Below, one piece after another: positions 56,906 through 64,000 of a stretch of 64,000 nucleotides of DNA (positions within the stretch are counted from its first letter, which is position 1; every line of letters begins with the position of its first letter). The stretch is from Roseateles subflavus (lineage in GTDB: Bacteria > Pseudomonadota > Gammaproteobacteria > Burkholderiales > Burkholderiaceae_C), in the NCBI RefSeq assembly GCF_030285365.1, contig NZ_JASVDS010000005.1:290017-354016 (forward strand), in the 5' to 3' direction. Below the pieces are notes generated by a model. It was not told the origin of the DNA and did not search any database. It was given only the letters and a program-made list of their open reading frames with translations. The position numbers and the translations under genes were made by a program.

Positions 56906-57955
56906 ATGCTGCGCCTTGCCTCCCGTTCATCCGTGCCCGCCATCGCCTCGCTCCGCCCGCTGCTGGCCGCGCTCTGCCTGAGCGGCGCGGCGGTCAGCCA
57001 CGCGGCGGTCTTCTCGGATCCGGCCCTGCAGAACCTGTTCGCCGCGGGGCAGTCGGTGGAGCTGGAGCGCGCTGCCCAGGCCCGGCTGTCCGCCGACGCG
57101 AATGATGTCCAGGGGCAGATCGCGCTGGCGCTGTCGCTGCTGGAGTGGGGGCGCGTGGACCAGCTGGAGCCGTCGATGCGCCAGATGCAGGCCTGCGTCG
57201 AGCGCCAGCCGGACTTCGCGCCCTGCCACTACGCGCTCGGTTCGCTGCTGGGGGTGCAGGCCGTGAAGGGCGGGGCGCTCAAGGCGCTGAGCCTGAACGG
57301 GCGCATCCGCGAGCAGCTGCAGCGGGCCTTCGAGCTCGATCCGCGCAGCTACGAGATCCGCAGCGCCCTGGTGCAGTACTACATGGCCGTTCCCATGATC
57401 GCGGGCGGCAGTCACAGCAAGGCGCGCGGCCTGGAGCTGGACTGGCGCCGCAGCAGCCCGGAGCAGGCGCGCATGCTGCGCATCTTCGTGGCGGTGGGAG
57501 ACGAGGACTGGTCCGAGGCCGAGCGCGAGCTCAAGGCCCTGCGCATCGGCACCGACCTGCGGCTGGCCTTCGACGCGCGCGTGGCCTACGGGCAGCTCGG
57601 CCGCCACTTCGTCAAGGACAAGCAGTGGGACCGCGCCCGCAAGCTCTACGAGCAGCTGATGCGCGACCAGCCCCGCCAGGCCACCGGGCCCTACCTGATG
57701 TCCCGCCTGGCACAGGACCAGGGCCGCTTCGACGAGGCCATCGACTGGATCCAGAAGGCCCGGCGGCTGGACGGCGCCGAGCTCCTGCCCCTGGAGCAGC
57801 GCCTGGGCAACGCCTACGAAGGCCTCGGCGACAAGGCCCAGGCCCGCGCCGCCTACGAGCGCTACCTGGCGGGCAGCCCGCTGCACCAGCGCAACGAGCA
57901 GGAGGTCCGGCGCTCGCTGGCCGCCCTGGCCTCGTCGGCGCCCAAGTCCGACTGA
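56906..57955 (+). CDS. exported TPR-like protein, paralogue B
   Basis: 349 residues with a signal peptide (LLAALCLSGAAVSHA, about residues 19-33) and TPR-like helices, e.g. GRHFVKDKQWDRARKLYEQL and LGDKAQARAAYERYLAGSP. Tandem paralogue of the preceding gene, 70 bases downstream and probably co-transcribed. No enzymatic motif is visible. Such proteins usually serve as protein-interaction scaffolds in the periplasm. Confidence 0.78.
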   Translation: MLRLASRSSVPAIASLRPLLAALCLSGAAVSHAAVFSDPALQNLFAAGQSVELERAAQARLSADANDVQGQIALALSLLEWGRVDQLEPSMRQMQACVERQPDFAPCHYALGSLLGVQAVKGGALKALSLNGRIREQLQRAFELDPRSYEIRSALVQYYMAVPMIAGGSHSKARGLELDWRRSSPEQARMLRIFVAVGDEDWSEAERELKALRIGTDLRLAFDARVAYGQLGRHFVKDKQWDRARKLYEQLMRDQPRQATGPYLMSRLAQDQGRFDEAIDWIQKARRLDGAELLPLEQRLGNAYEGLGDKAQARAAYERYLAGSPLHQRNEQEVRRSLAALASSAPKSD

Positions 57956-58039
57956 GCCGCCGCAGCCGGCACGGGCCGGGGCCGGTCCGGCCCACTATGA
58001 TGCGCGCCTGATCAATCCTGGACCTCCGAGGACCACGCC

Positions 58040-58843
58040 ATGTGGGTGCATCCCCAGTTCGACCCCATCGCCCTCCGTCTCGGCCCCCTGGCCGTGCACT
58101 GGTACGGCCTGGCCTACCTGGCCGGCTTCGCCGTGTTCATGCTGCTGGCGCGCTGGCGCATCCGCCAGCCCGGGCTCGTGAACCAGCCCTGGACGACGCT
58201 GCACCTCGATGACCTGCTGTTCTACGGCGTGCTGGGCGTGGTGCTCGGCGGCCGCCTGGGCTTCGTGTTCTTCTACAAGCCCGAGTACTACCTCGCCAAT
58301 CCGCTGGAGATCTTCAAGGTCTGGACCGGCGGCATGGCCTTCCACGGCGGCCTGCTGGGCGTGGCCGCAGCGCTGGCGATCTTCGCCTGGCGCCGGGGCT
58401 GGCGCTTCTTCGAGGTGACGGACCTCGTCGCGCCCTGCGTCGGCTTCAGTTTCGGCCTGGTGCGCATCGCCAACTTCGTCAACGGCGAGCTGTGGGGCCG
58501 CCCCGCCGACCCCTCGCTGCCCTGGGCGATGGTGTTCCCGCAGTCGCCCACGCTGGAGCCGCGACATCCCTCGCAGCTCTACCAGGCCTTCGGCGAGGGC
58601 ATCGTGCTCTTCGGCCTGCTGTGGCTCTATGCCCGCAAGCCGCGCCTCACGGGGCAGATCTCCGGCGTCTTCCTGTTCCTGTACGGCCTGCAGCGCTTCG
58701 TGATCGAGTTCTTCCGGGAGCCGGACGTCTACCTGGGCCTGCAGGCGCTCGGCCTGAGTCGCGGACAATGGCTGTGCCTGCCCATGATCCTGGCCGGCCT
58801 GGCCCTCTGGGTCTGGTCCACCCGTCGCGGCCGCGCCCGCTGA
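58040..58843 (+). CDS. lgt: prolipoprotein diacylglyceryl transferase
   Basis: A 267-residue inner-membrane enzyme that adds diacylglycerol to the lipobox Cys of prolipoproteins. Seven hydrophobic segments; motifs are [12 protein letters not shown] (about 95-106, catalytic region) and [20 protein letters not shown] (about 135-154), the Lgt signature with Arg and Asn. Length fits (about 265-290). It serves the several lipoproteins in this window. GAGGACCACGCC precedes the ATG. Sits 16 bases before dnaQ. Confidence 0.95.
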   Translation: MWVHPQFDPIALRLGPLAVHWYGLAYLAGFAVFMLLARWRIRQPGLVNQPWTTLHLDDLLFYGVLGVVLGGRLGFVFFYKPEYYLANPLEIFKVWTGGMAFHGGLLGVAAALAIFAWRRGWRFFEVTDLVAPCVGFSFGLVRIANFVNGELWGRPADPSLPWAMVFPQSPTLEPRHPSQLYQAFGEGIVLFGLLWLYARKPRLTGQISGVFLFLYGLQRFVIEFFREPDVYLGLQALGLSRGQWLCLPMILAGLALWVWSTRRGRAR

Positions 58844-58859
58844 ACGCCGAAGTCCTCCC

Positions 58860-59594
58860 ATGCGTCAAATCTTCTTCGACACCGAAACCACCGGCCTGCG
58901 CGCCGAAGCCGGCGACCGCATCATCGAGATCGGCTGCGTGGAGATGGTCAACCGCCAGCTGACCGGCAACAACCTGCACCTCTACCTCAACCCCGAGCGG
59001 GACATCGACGAGGAGGCGGTGCGCATCCACGGCCTGACCGTCGAGTTCCTGGCGGACAAGCCGAAGTTTGCCCAGGTGGTGGACCAGCTCGTGGACTTCC
59101 TCACCGGCGCCGAGCTGGTGATCCACAACGCCGCCTTCGACATCGGCTTCATGAACGCCGAGCTCAAGCGCCTGGGCCGCCCGCTGGTGACGGACTTCGT
59201 CGGCGGTGTGCGGGACACCCTGCTGATGGCGCGGGACATGTTCCCCGGCAAGGCCAACTCCCTGGACGCCTTGTGCAAGCGGCTGGAGGTGGACAACTCC
59301 AACCGGACCTTCCACGGCGCGCTGCTGGACTCGGAGCTGCTGGCCGAGGTCTACATCCGCCTGACCCGCGGGCAGGACGCGCTGCTGATGGACGACCACG
59401 GCAGCAGCGGGCAGGAGGGCGGCGACACGCGCGTGGCCGCCATCGACTTCAGCCGCTTCACCCTGCCGGTGCTGGCGGCCACGCCCGACGAGCTGGCGGC
59501 GCACGAGCAGGTGCTTGCCGATCTGGACAAGGCGAGCGGCGGCAAGCGGGTCTGGCAGACGGCCGCTCCCGGCGAGGCCGCGCCCGCCGCCTGA
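58860..59594 (+). CDS. dnaQ: DNA polymerase III epsilon subunit
   Basis: A 244-residue 3'-5' proofreading exonuclease of the DnaQ family. ExoI FFDTETTGL (Asp7, Glu9), ExoII HNAAFDIGFMNAEL (about 95-108) and ExoIII HGALLDSELLAEVY (about 155-168) are intact. The C-terminal 60 residues contact the polymerase in E. coli and are shorter and more variable here. Located downstream of lgt. Confidence 0.94.
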   Translation: MRQIFFDTETTGLRAEAGDRIIEIGCVEMVNRQLTGNNLHLYLNPERDIDEEAVRIHGLTVEFLADKPKFAQVVDQLVDFLTGAELVIHNAAFDIGFMNAELKRLGRPLVTDFVGGVRDTLLMARDMFPGKANSLDALCKRLEVDNSNRTFHGALLDSELLAEVYIRLTRGQDALLMDDHGSSGQEGGDTRVAAIDFSRFTLPVLAATPDELAAHEQVLADLDKASGGKRVWQTAAPGEAAPAA

Positions 59595-59626
59595 TGGCGC
59601 CCGCCCGCAAGTTTTTCAGCTTTTTC

Positions 59627-59656
59627 TTGTTCAGCTGGAAAAACTCGTGGCATAAT
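59627..59656 (+). promoter_or_regulatory. candidate promoter of the tRNA-Val pair
   Basis: TTGTTC at 59627-59632 and CATAAT at 59651-59656 with an 18-base spacer, in the AT-rich region after dnaQ and about 110 bases before the first tRNA. It fits a sigma-70 core promoter; by sequence only. Confidence 0.45.
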
Positions 59657-59768
59657 CGTGGGCTTCCCGGTTAACGATCTTTGTTGACGCAGCGTGAAAG
59701 CAAAGCGGCAACAAAATCAGACAGACGGCGGCATCCCGGTAGCACGGGCTGCTTCGTACAGATTGATC

Positions 59769-59843
59769 GGGCGGTTAGCTCAGCGGTAGAGCACTGCCTT
59801 CACACGGCAGGGGTCGCAGGTTCGAACCCTGCACCGCCCACCA
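59769..59843 (+). tRNA. tRNA-Val (anticodon CAC), copy 1
   Basis: 75 bases including the encoded CCA end. The acceptor stem GGGCGGT pairs with ACCGCCC; the D-arm is TAGCTCAGCGGTAGAGCA; the anticodon stem CTGCC/GGCAG encloses loop TTCACAC with CAC at positions 34-36, reading GTG (Val). T-arm GCAGG-TTCGAAC-CCTGC is intact. Confidence 0.95.
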
Positions 59844-59942
59844 GAACAAGCGGCCGGGCCTTCGGGCTCAGGTGGCAACGGCTTCGGCGATCGAATCGAG
59901 GCATTCTGGAAGATCTGTACCTGTTGTCGTCACACGCTTACC

Positions 59943-60017
59943 GGGCGGTTAGCTCAGCGGTAGAGCACTGCCTTCACACGGCAGGGGTCGCAGGTTCGAA
60001 CCCTGCACCGCCCACCA
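59943..60017 (+). tRNA. tRNA-Val (anticodon CAC), copy 2
   Basis: Identical in sequence to the first copy, 99 bases further on, with CCA encoded. Same acceptor, D-, anticodon (CAC) and T-arms. A terminator follows after 6 bases, so the two probably form one transcript. Confidence 0.95.
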
Positions 60018-60023
60018 AGATCA

Positions 60024-60058
60024 CCCCGCAAGTCGACAGGCTTGCGGGGTTTTTCTTT
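60024..60058 (+). terminator. intrinsic terminator after the tRNA pair
   Basis: CCCCGCAAG (60024-60032) pairs with CTTGCGGGG (60041-60049) around an 8-base loop, followed by TTTTTCTTTT. Confidence 0.95.
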
Positions 60059-60130
60059 TGGCGCGCCGTGGTGACGCCAGCGCGCAGGCCAGCCGTCCTC
60101 GACGCCCCCACTCTGGCATGCTGCGAGCCC

Positions 60131-61027
60131 ATGACGGCGAACGACTCGGGCACCTCCGCGCTCACTTCCACTTCCACTTCCACTTCCACTTCCGGCGCGG
60201 ACACGGCGGCGAGGTGTGGCAGCTCCCCGCGTCCGCCCGCGGACTGGTGGCGCTGGCAACTGGACGGGCACGCGCTCGGCTGGCTGGCGCCGGCGCATCA
60301 GGCGCTGCTGGCCGCATGGGGCGTCGGGCAGGCGGTGCCGGGCGAGGGCCGGTGCTGGGCCTGCCGCAGCGGTGTGTCGGACGGCGAGGCGGGGGTGGAG
60401 GTCCGCAGCGCCTGGCTGGCGGCCCTGGCGCTGCGCCTGCGCGAGGCCGGCTGGGTGCGCGGCTGGCGTGAGGAGCGCTACCGTTGCCGCCTGCCACGGC
60501 CCGGGCTCGACCCGGCGGCGGGGCCCGCGGAGGGCGACGTCTTCTTCGAGCTGGAGCGCGCCGCGTACCGCTTCTTCGGTCTCACGAGCCAGGCTGTGCA
60601 CATCAATGGCGTGTCACTGACGGGCGGTCTGTGGTGCGGCCGTCGCGCGCTGCACAAGGCGACCGACCCCGGCCGGCTGGACAACCTCGCGGCCGGCGGG
60701 CTGGCCGCCGGTGAAGACCCGGTCGCGTGCGCCCGGCGCGAGCTGTGGGAGGAGGCCGGCGTGCCCAGGGCCCTGAGCGAGCCCTTGAGGCGCCAGGGGC
60801 TGATCCGCACGGCGCGCGTCGAGCCCGAGGGCTGGCACGACGAATGGCTGCATGTGTTCGAGCTGCCGCTGCCGGCGGACTTCGTGCCGGTCAACCAGGA
60901 CGGCGAGGTCAGCGCCTTCGAATGCCTGGCGCCCGAGGACGTCGCCCGGCGCATCACGGGGCAGGACTTCAGCGCCGATGCCGCGGCGGTGAGTGCGAGC
61001 TGGCTGGCCTCGCTCGGGCGCGGCTGA
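60131..61027 (+). CDS. Nudix hydrolase with N-terminal DUF4743-like region
   Basis: 298 residues. The N-terminal part (to about 125) includes a Ser-Thr repeat coded by five tandem CACTTC hexamers (60163-60192) and a DUF4743-like helical region. The Nudix domain (about 130-280) has the box GGLAAGEDPVACARRELWEE AGV (residues about 186-208), with all catalytic Glu present. Members hydrolyse nucleoside diphosphates linked to other groups. This N-terminal plus Nudix plan resembles plant-type and thiamine pyrophosphate-related Nudix proteins. Convergent with the response regulator gene, 12 bases apart. Confidence 0.85.
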   Translation: MTANDSGTSALTSTSTSTSTSGADTAARCGSSPRPPADWWRWQLDGHALGWLAPAHQALLAAWGVGQAVPGEGRCWACRSGVSDGEAGVEVRSAWLAALALRLREAGWVRGWREERYRCRLPRPGLDPAAGPAEGDVFFELERAAYRFFGLTSQAVHINGVSLTGGLWCGRRALHKATDPGRLDNLAAGGLAAGEDPVACARRELWEEAGVPRALSEPLRRQGLIRTARVEPEGWHDEWLHVFELPLPADFVPVNQDGEVSAFECLAPEDVARRITGQDFSADAAAVSASWLASLGRG

Positions 61028-61039
61028 GCGCCTGGCGCC

Positions 61040-62008
61040 TCACACCAGCAGGAAGCACAGATGCCCCGTCCCCGCCTCCTTGCCGAGCAGCGGCAGGGTG
61101 AGGTGCAGGTCGGTGCGGGCGCTGTGCTGCTGCAGGACCTGCTGGAGCTTCTCGAACGGCTGGGGCGCGAGGCGGGCGCTGCCGAGCTGGGCCTCGCTGC
61201 CGGCGCCGGGGCTCGTGAGCACGGCGGCCATGCTGCGCAGGTAGCGGCTGGCTTCCTCGACCATGCGGGCGCTGGGCTGGCGCGCATGGATGGCCTTCAG
61301 GATCTCCTGCTTGCCCAGGGCCAGGGCCATGCCGCCGATCATCGCGACGGCGGTGGCGTCCATCAGCCCCACGGCATAGGCGGTCTTGCGGCCCGTGCAG
61401 CCATAGAGGCCCACCAGCAGCGGGAACTGCTCGAAGGTGTGGCGGCTGTCGGACTTCAGCAGATCGAAGCTGCGGGTGCAGAGCAGGGCGTGGAGCTGCT
61501 GCTGGGCGAGGCCCAGGGACTGCACGGCGCCGGGCATCGGCGCGGGGGGCACCGGCGCGTCGACGCCGCCCGGCTTGCGGGTCGCGGCCTGCTCGCGCAG
61601 CGCGGACTGGCCGTAGAGCGAGTCATGCACCACGCGGCGCAGCGTGGCGTCATCGAAGGGCTTGTGGACGACGAAGGCCGCGCCGTTGCTGCGCGCCTGC
61701 GTGAGGCACACGGCGTTGGTCTCGGTCGTGACGAAGCCCACCGGCACGTGGCCATGGCCGATCTGGCGCAGCGTCTGCAGCATCTCGATGCCCGAGACGC
61801 CGGGCATGTGCCAGTCCGACACCACGAGGTCGGGCTTGAAGTCGGCCATGCGCTCCAGCGCCTCGGCACCGTCGCTCGCGGTCTGGATCTGCAGGCGGCC
61901 GAGCTCGCGGCCGTCCTGGAGGATGCGGCGGATGATGGCCTGGATGGCGCGGCTGTCATCGACGATCAGCACGCGGCGGGATTCCTCACTCATGTTCTTG
62001 TCGTTCAT
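61040..62008 (-). CDS. response regulator with CheC/CheX-like output domain
   Basis: 322 residues. Receiver domain (about 8-135): VLIVDDSRAIQAIIRRIL with the acidic pair, phospho-Asp in DLVVSDWHMPG (about 67-77), Thr in VGFVTTETN and Lys in FVVHKPFDD. A Pro/Ala linker follows, then about 155 residues with YGCTGRKTAYAVGLMDATAVAMIG and MVEEASRYLRSMAAVL. The second part looks like a CheC/CheX-type phosphatase-like domain, but the match is only by pattern. The ATG at 62008 was chosen; in-frame alternatives are ATG 61993, ATG 62050 and GTG 62056. Confidence 0.75.
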   Translation of the reverse strand: MNDKNMSEESRRVLIVDDSRAIQAIIRRILQDGRELGRLQIQTASDGAEALERMADFKPDLVVSDWHMPGVSGIEMLQTLRQIGHGHVPVGFVTTETNAVCLTQARSNGAAFVVHKPFDDATLRRVVHDSLYGQSALREQAATRKPGGVDAPVPPAPMPGAVQSLGLAQQQLHALLCTRSFDLLKSDSRHTFEQFPLLVGLYGCTGRKTAYAVGLMDATAVAMIGGMALALGKQEILKAIHARQPSARMVEEASRYLRSMAAVLTSPGAGSEAQLGSARLAPQPFEKLQQVLQQHSARTDLHLTLPLLGKEAGTGHLCFLLV

Positions 62009-62404
62009 CTTGCTTGCCGATGTCTGCTTCGGGGCCACGCCCAAGGACATGGTCACGGGGGCCGACTCCCTGGCAGCGGAAGTCAGGCCCGGCGGGCTCC
62101 CTGATGCCAGCGGCGGACTCGCATCCGCTTGCGTGGGCCGGACCGCCCTTCGCTCCGTCTCGTGCGACGTGGGTCGTCGGCATCGGCGGGGCGCCCTCGG
62201 GGGCCGTCCGGCGGACCTGTGCCGGTCCGGCTGGCGGGGACGGCGGGCCTGTCAAGATCAGACCGGGCGCTGTCCCGCAAAGCAGTGTCTTTGAGGTGAC
62301 AAGGCCCCGGCGACGGGAAAAACACCCGGAAGCGCCAGCAATCGCGGCCGGGTGTGACAAAGTCGGCGCCCGGACGAGTCTCTCACCCGCGGCAGAATGG
62401 CCGG
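62009..62404. other. 396-base divergent intergenic region
   Basis: Between the response regulator and the oxidoreductase genes. GC-rich with only a short AT-richer part (62310-62330) that may hold the promoter of the oxidoreductase. No convincing gene, tRNA or riboswitch; no clear terminator hairpin. Confidence 0.5.
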
Positions 62405-63538
62405 ATGGAGACAGTGCAAGCCCTGGTGATCGGTGCCGGCGTGGTGGGCCTGGCCGTGGCGCGCGCCCTGGCCCGTGAGGGCCTGGAGACGCTGGTCCTG
62501 GAGCGTGAAGGTGCCATCGGGCAGGGCATCAGCGCCCGCAATTCCGAGGTGATCCATGCCGGGCTCTACTATCCGACGGGATCGCTCAAGGCCCGCTGCT
62601 GCGTGCGGGGGCGGGACCTGCTGTACGCCTACTGCGAGGCGCGTGCGGTGCCCCATCAGCGCTGCGGCAAGCTCCTCGTGGCCACCGCGCCCGGCCAGCG
62701 TGCGGCACTGGAGTCGTTGGCGGCCCAGGCTCGCGCCAATGGCGTCGAGGACCTGCAATGGCTCAGCGCCGCCGAGGCGCGGGCGCTTGAGCCGGCCCTG
62801 CGAGCCGAGGCGGCGCTGCTGTCCCCCTCGACCGGCATCGTCGACAGCCACGCCCTCATGCTGGCCCTGCAGGCGGACCTTGAGGCGGCTGGGGGTCAGG
62901 TGTTGCTGCAGGCGCAGGTGATGGGCTGGCATACCGCGCCGGACGGTCTTCACGTGCTGGGCGTGCAGTCCTCCGACGGCGAGGTCAGCGAACTGGGCAC
63001 CCGCGTGCTGGTCAATGCCGCCGGCCTGTGGGCCACGCGCCTCGCGCAGGCGTCCACCGGCCTGCCGCCGGGCCTCACCACCGCCTTCTGCAAGGGCAGC
63101 TATTTCGGCCTGCAGGGACGAGCGCCCTTCGGTCGGCTGATCTATCCCCTGCCCGAGGGCGACGGACTCGGCGTGCACCTCACCCTCGACCTCGGCGGCC
63201 AGGCCCGTTTCGGTCCGGACGTCGAGTGGCTTCCCGAGGGCCAGGACCCCGAACGCCTGGACTATGCCGTCGATCCCCAGCGCAGCGCCGCCTTCATCGA
63301 GGCCATCCGCCGCTTCTGGCCCGACCTGCCCGACGATGCGCTCCAGCCCGCCTACAGCGGCGTGCGCCCCAAGCTCCACCGCCCCGGCCATGCCGCCCTG
63401 GACTTCCAACTCGACGGCCCCGCCCGCCACGGCCACGCCGGACTGGTGCATCTGCTGGGCATCGAGTCTCCTGGCCTGACCAGCTGCGTGGCGCTGGCCG
63501 ACGAAGTCGTGCAGTGCCTGCAGCTGCTGTCCGCCTGA
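62405..63538 (+). CDS. FAD-dependent oxidoreductase, LhgO/L2HGDH-like
   Basis: 377 residues of the DAO-fold flavoprotein family. FAD motif [20 protein letters not shown] (about 6-25), then ERE and [22 protein letters not shown] (split across 43-63), which is the signature of the LhgO / L-2-hydroxyglutarate dehydrogenase group. The C-terminus carries [12 protein letters not shown] and [20 protein letters not shown]. The substrate is probably L-2-hydroxyglutarate or a related 2-hydroxy acid; the electron acceptor is likely the quinone pool. ATG at 62405 follows GAATGGCCGG, a weak ribosome site. Confidence 0.85.
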   Translation: METVQALVIGAGVVGLAVARALAREGLETLVLEREGAIGQGISARNSEVIHAGLYYPTGSLKARCCVRGRDLLYAYCEARAVPHQRCGKLLVATAPGQRAALESLAAQARANGVEDLQWLSAAEARALEPALRAEAALLSPSTGIVDSHALMLALQADLEAAGGQVLLQAQVMGWHTAPDGLHVLGVQSSDGEVSELGTRVLVNAAGLWATRLAQASTGLPPGLTTAFCKGSYFGLQGRAPFGRLIYPLPEGDGLGVHLTLDLGGQARFGPDVEWLPEGQDPERLDYAVDPQRSAAFIEAIRRFWPDLPDDALQPAYSGVRPKLHRPGHAALDFQLDGPARHGHAGLVHLLGIESPGLTSCVALADEVVQCLQLLSA

Positions 63539-63580
63539 GGGCCCAGCGTCGCAAGCGTTTCCGGCCCTCCCGGGCCGAGC

Positions 63581-64000
63581 GCCGGGCCGCCCCAAGCCGG
63601 CCCACAACGCAAGACGGGCGGCTCAACGCCGCCCGTCTTGCTGTCCCCTCGGGGGACCGCCCTGACCTCGCCCGCGTTCAGCGGTGCGACCCAGAGCGGG
63701 GGCATGGGGCGCCAGCCCCAAGGGGTCGAGCGCCGGGCCGCCCCAAGCCGGCACACAACGCAAGACGGGCGGCTCAACGCCGCCCGTCTTGCTGTCCCCT
63801 CGGGGGACCGCCCCGACCTCGCCCGCGTTCAGCGGTGCGACCCAGAGCGTGGGCAAGGGGCGCCAGCCTCAAGGGGCCGAGCGCCGGGCCGCCCCAAGCC
63901 GGCACACAACGCAAGACGGGCGGCTCAACGCCGCCCGTCTTGCTGTCCCCTCGGGGGACCGCCCCGACCTCGCCCGCGTTCAGCGGTGCGACCCAGAGCG
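63581..64000. repeat. 151-bp tandem direct repeat with stem-loops, cut by window end
   Basis: GCCGGGCCGC begins at 63581, 63732 and 63883, an exact 151-base period; copy 3 is cut off at the window end. Each copy contains GCAAGACGGGCGGC paired exactly with GCCGCCCGTCTTGC across a TCAAC loop: 63609-63641, 63760-63792 and 63911-63943. Differences among copies are few (e.g. CCCACA vs CACACA after AAGCCGG). Reading frames that cross the copies change frame because 151 is not a multiple of three. The hairpins may terminate the oxidoreductase transcript. Confidence 0.85.
63609..63641. terminator. 14-bp perfect stem-loop after the oxidoreductase (first copy)
   Basis: 14-base-pair stem with a 5-base loop, 70 bases past the oxidoreductase stop; no T-run follows (CTGTCCCCTC), so termination strength is uncertain. 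The same element recurs at 63760-63792 and 63911-63943. Confidence 0.5.

Noticed and set aside
59681..60130. Frame extending across both tRNAs into the Nudix gene
   Set aside because: The repeated peptide there is the tRNA-Val sequence read as protein. The Nudix protein is taken to start at 60131.
63294..63856. Minus-strand frames across the 151-bp repeat
   Set aside because: The recurrent peptide follows the repeat unit, shifts frame between copies (151 is not divisible by three), and has no homologous domain I recognise.
63581..64000. CRISPR array
   Set aside because: Units are 151 bp, tandem without unique spacers, and no cas gene is present.

Overview
The window is very GC-rich (visibly around 70%) and reads as chromosome of a betaproteobacterium of the order Burkholderiales, most like the Roseateles/Mitsuaria/Rubrivivax/Leptothrix group. 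This rests on the kinds of genes present (UbiM-type hydroxylase, a small Trp-rich protein of the TIGR04438 type, DUF2789, class I fumarase, the ilvD/LysR/lgt neighbourhood), on the codon bias, and on C/G-rich intergenic hairpins. No phage, plasmid, transposase or CRISPR array is visible. I could not run any database search, so every name is from reading the proteins.

Layout. 0-11 kb is an accessory stretch mixing surface-sugar genes (a NodU/CmcH carbamoyltransferase, UDP-glucose dehydrogenase, UDP-galactopyranose mutase) with stress and membrane genes (CPA1-type antiporter, GlsB/YeaQ, YihY, a DUF883-like protein, hemerythrin, a glycine-zipper DUF1269-like protein, CBS pair, DUF2789). 11-13.6 kb holds a PaaI-type thioesterase and PAS-LuxR regulator divergent from a 3-oxoacid CoA-transferase (A and B subunits), with a strong TTTACGT dyad between. 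13.8-19.3 kb carries an exported DUF1800/DUF1501 pair and a lipoprotein-like gamma-glutamyltransferase. 19.4-25.7 kb has UbiM, RidA-DsbB, ComEC and a lytic transglycosylase. 26-28.3 kb is an operon of DUF4386, a nucleotidyltransferase-like protein and a MOSC protein.

28.4-36.4 kb is the most unusual part. It has a GH109-like Gfo/Idh/MocA enzyme, two overlapping AraC regulators with long C-terminal extensions that look HDOD-like, and a 1064-residue ImpA-type lipoprotein metalloprotease with a Pro-Ala stalk. Together they suggest a regulated function acting on O-glycosylated proteins. 36.6-40.7 kb is the MoxR/DUF58/transglutaminase operon. 40.8-43.9 kb has an acetylpolyamine/histone deacetylase-family protein, an MscS channel and a lipoprotein.

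44.2-51.3 kb is central metabolism and transport: a branched-chain amino-acid type binding protein, class I fumarase, NhaA, UPF0114 and acetyl-CoA synthetase. 51.4-52.1 kb has no gene but carries a perfect 30-bp inverted repeat and three roughly 141-bp direct repeats containing terminator hairpins. Then follow a small cytochrome c, a Trp-rich membrane protein, ilvD with a divergent LysR, two tandem TPR paralogues, lgt, dnaQ, two identical tRNA-Val(CAC) genes, a Nudix hydrolase, a response regulator with a possible CheC/CheX-like output domain, and an LhgO-like FAD oxidoreductase. The window ends inside a 151-bp tandem repeat, each unit holding a 14-bp perfect stem-loop.
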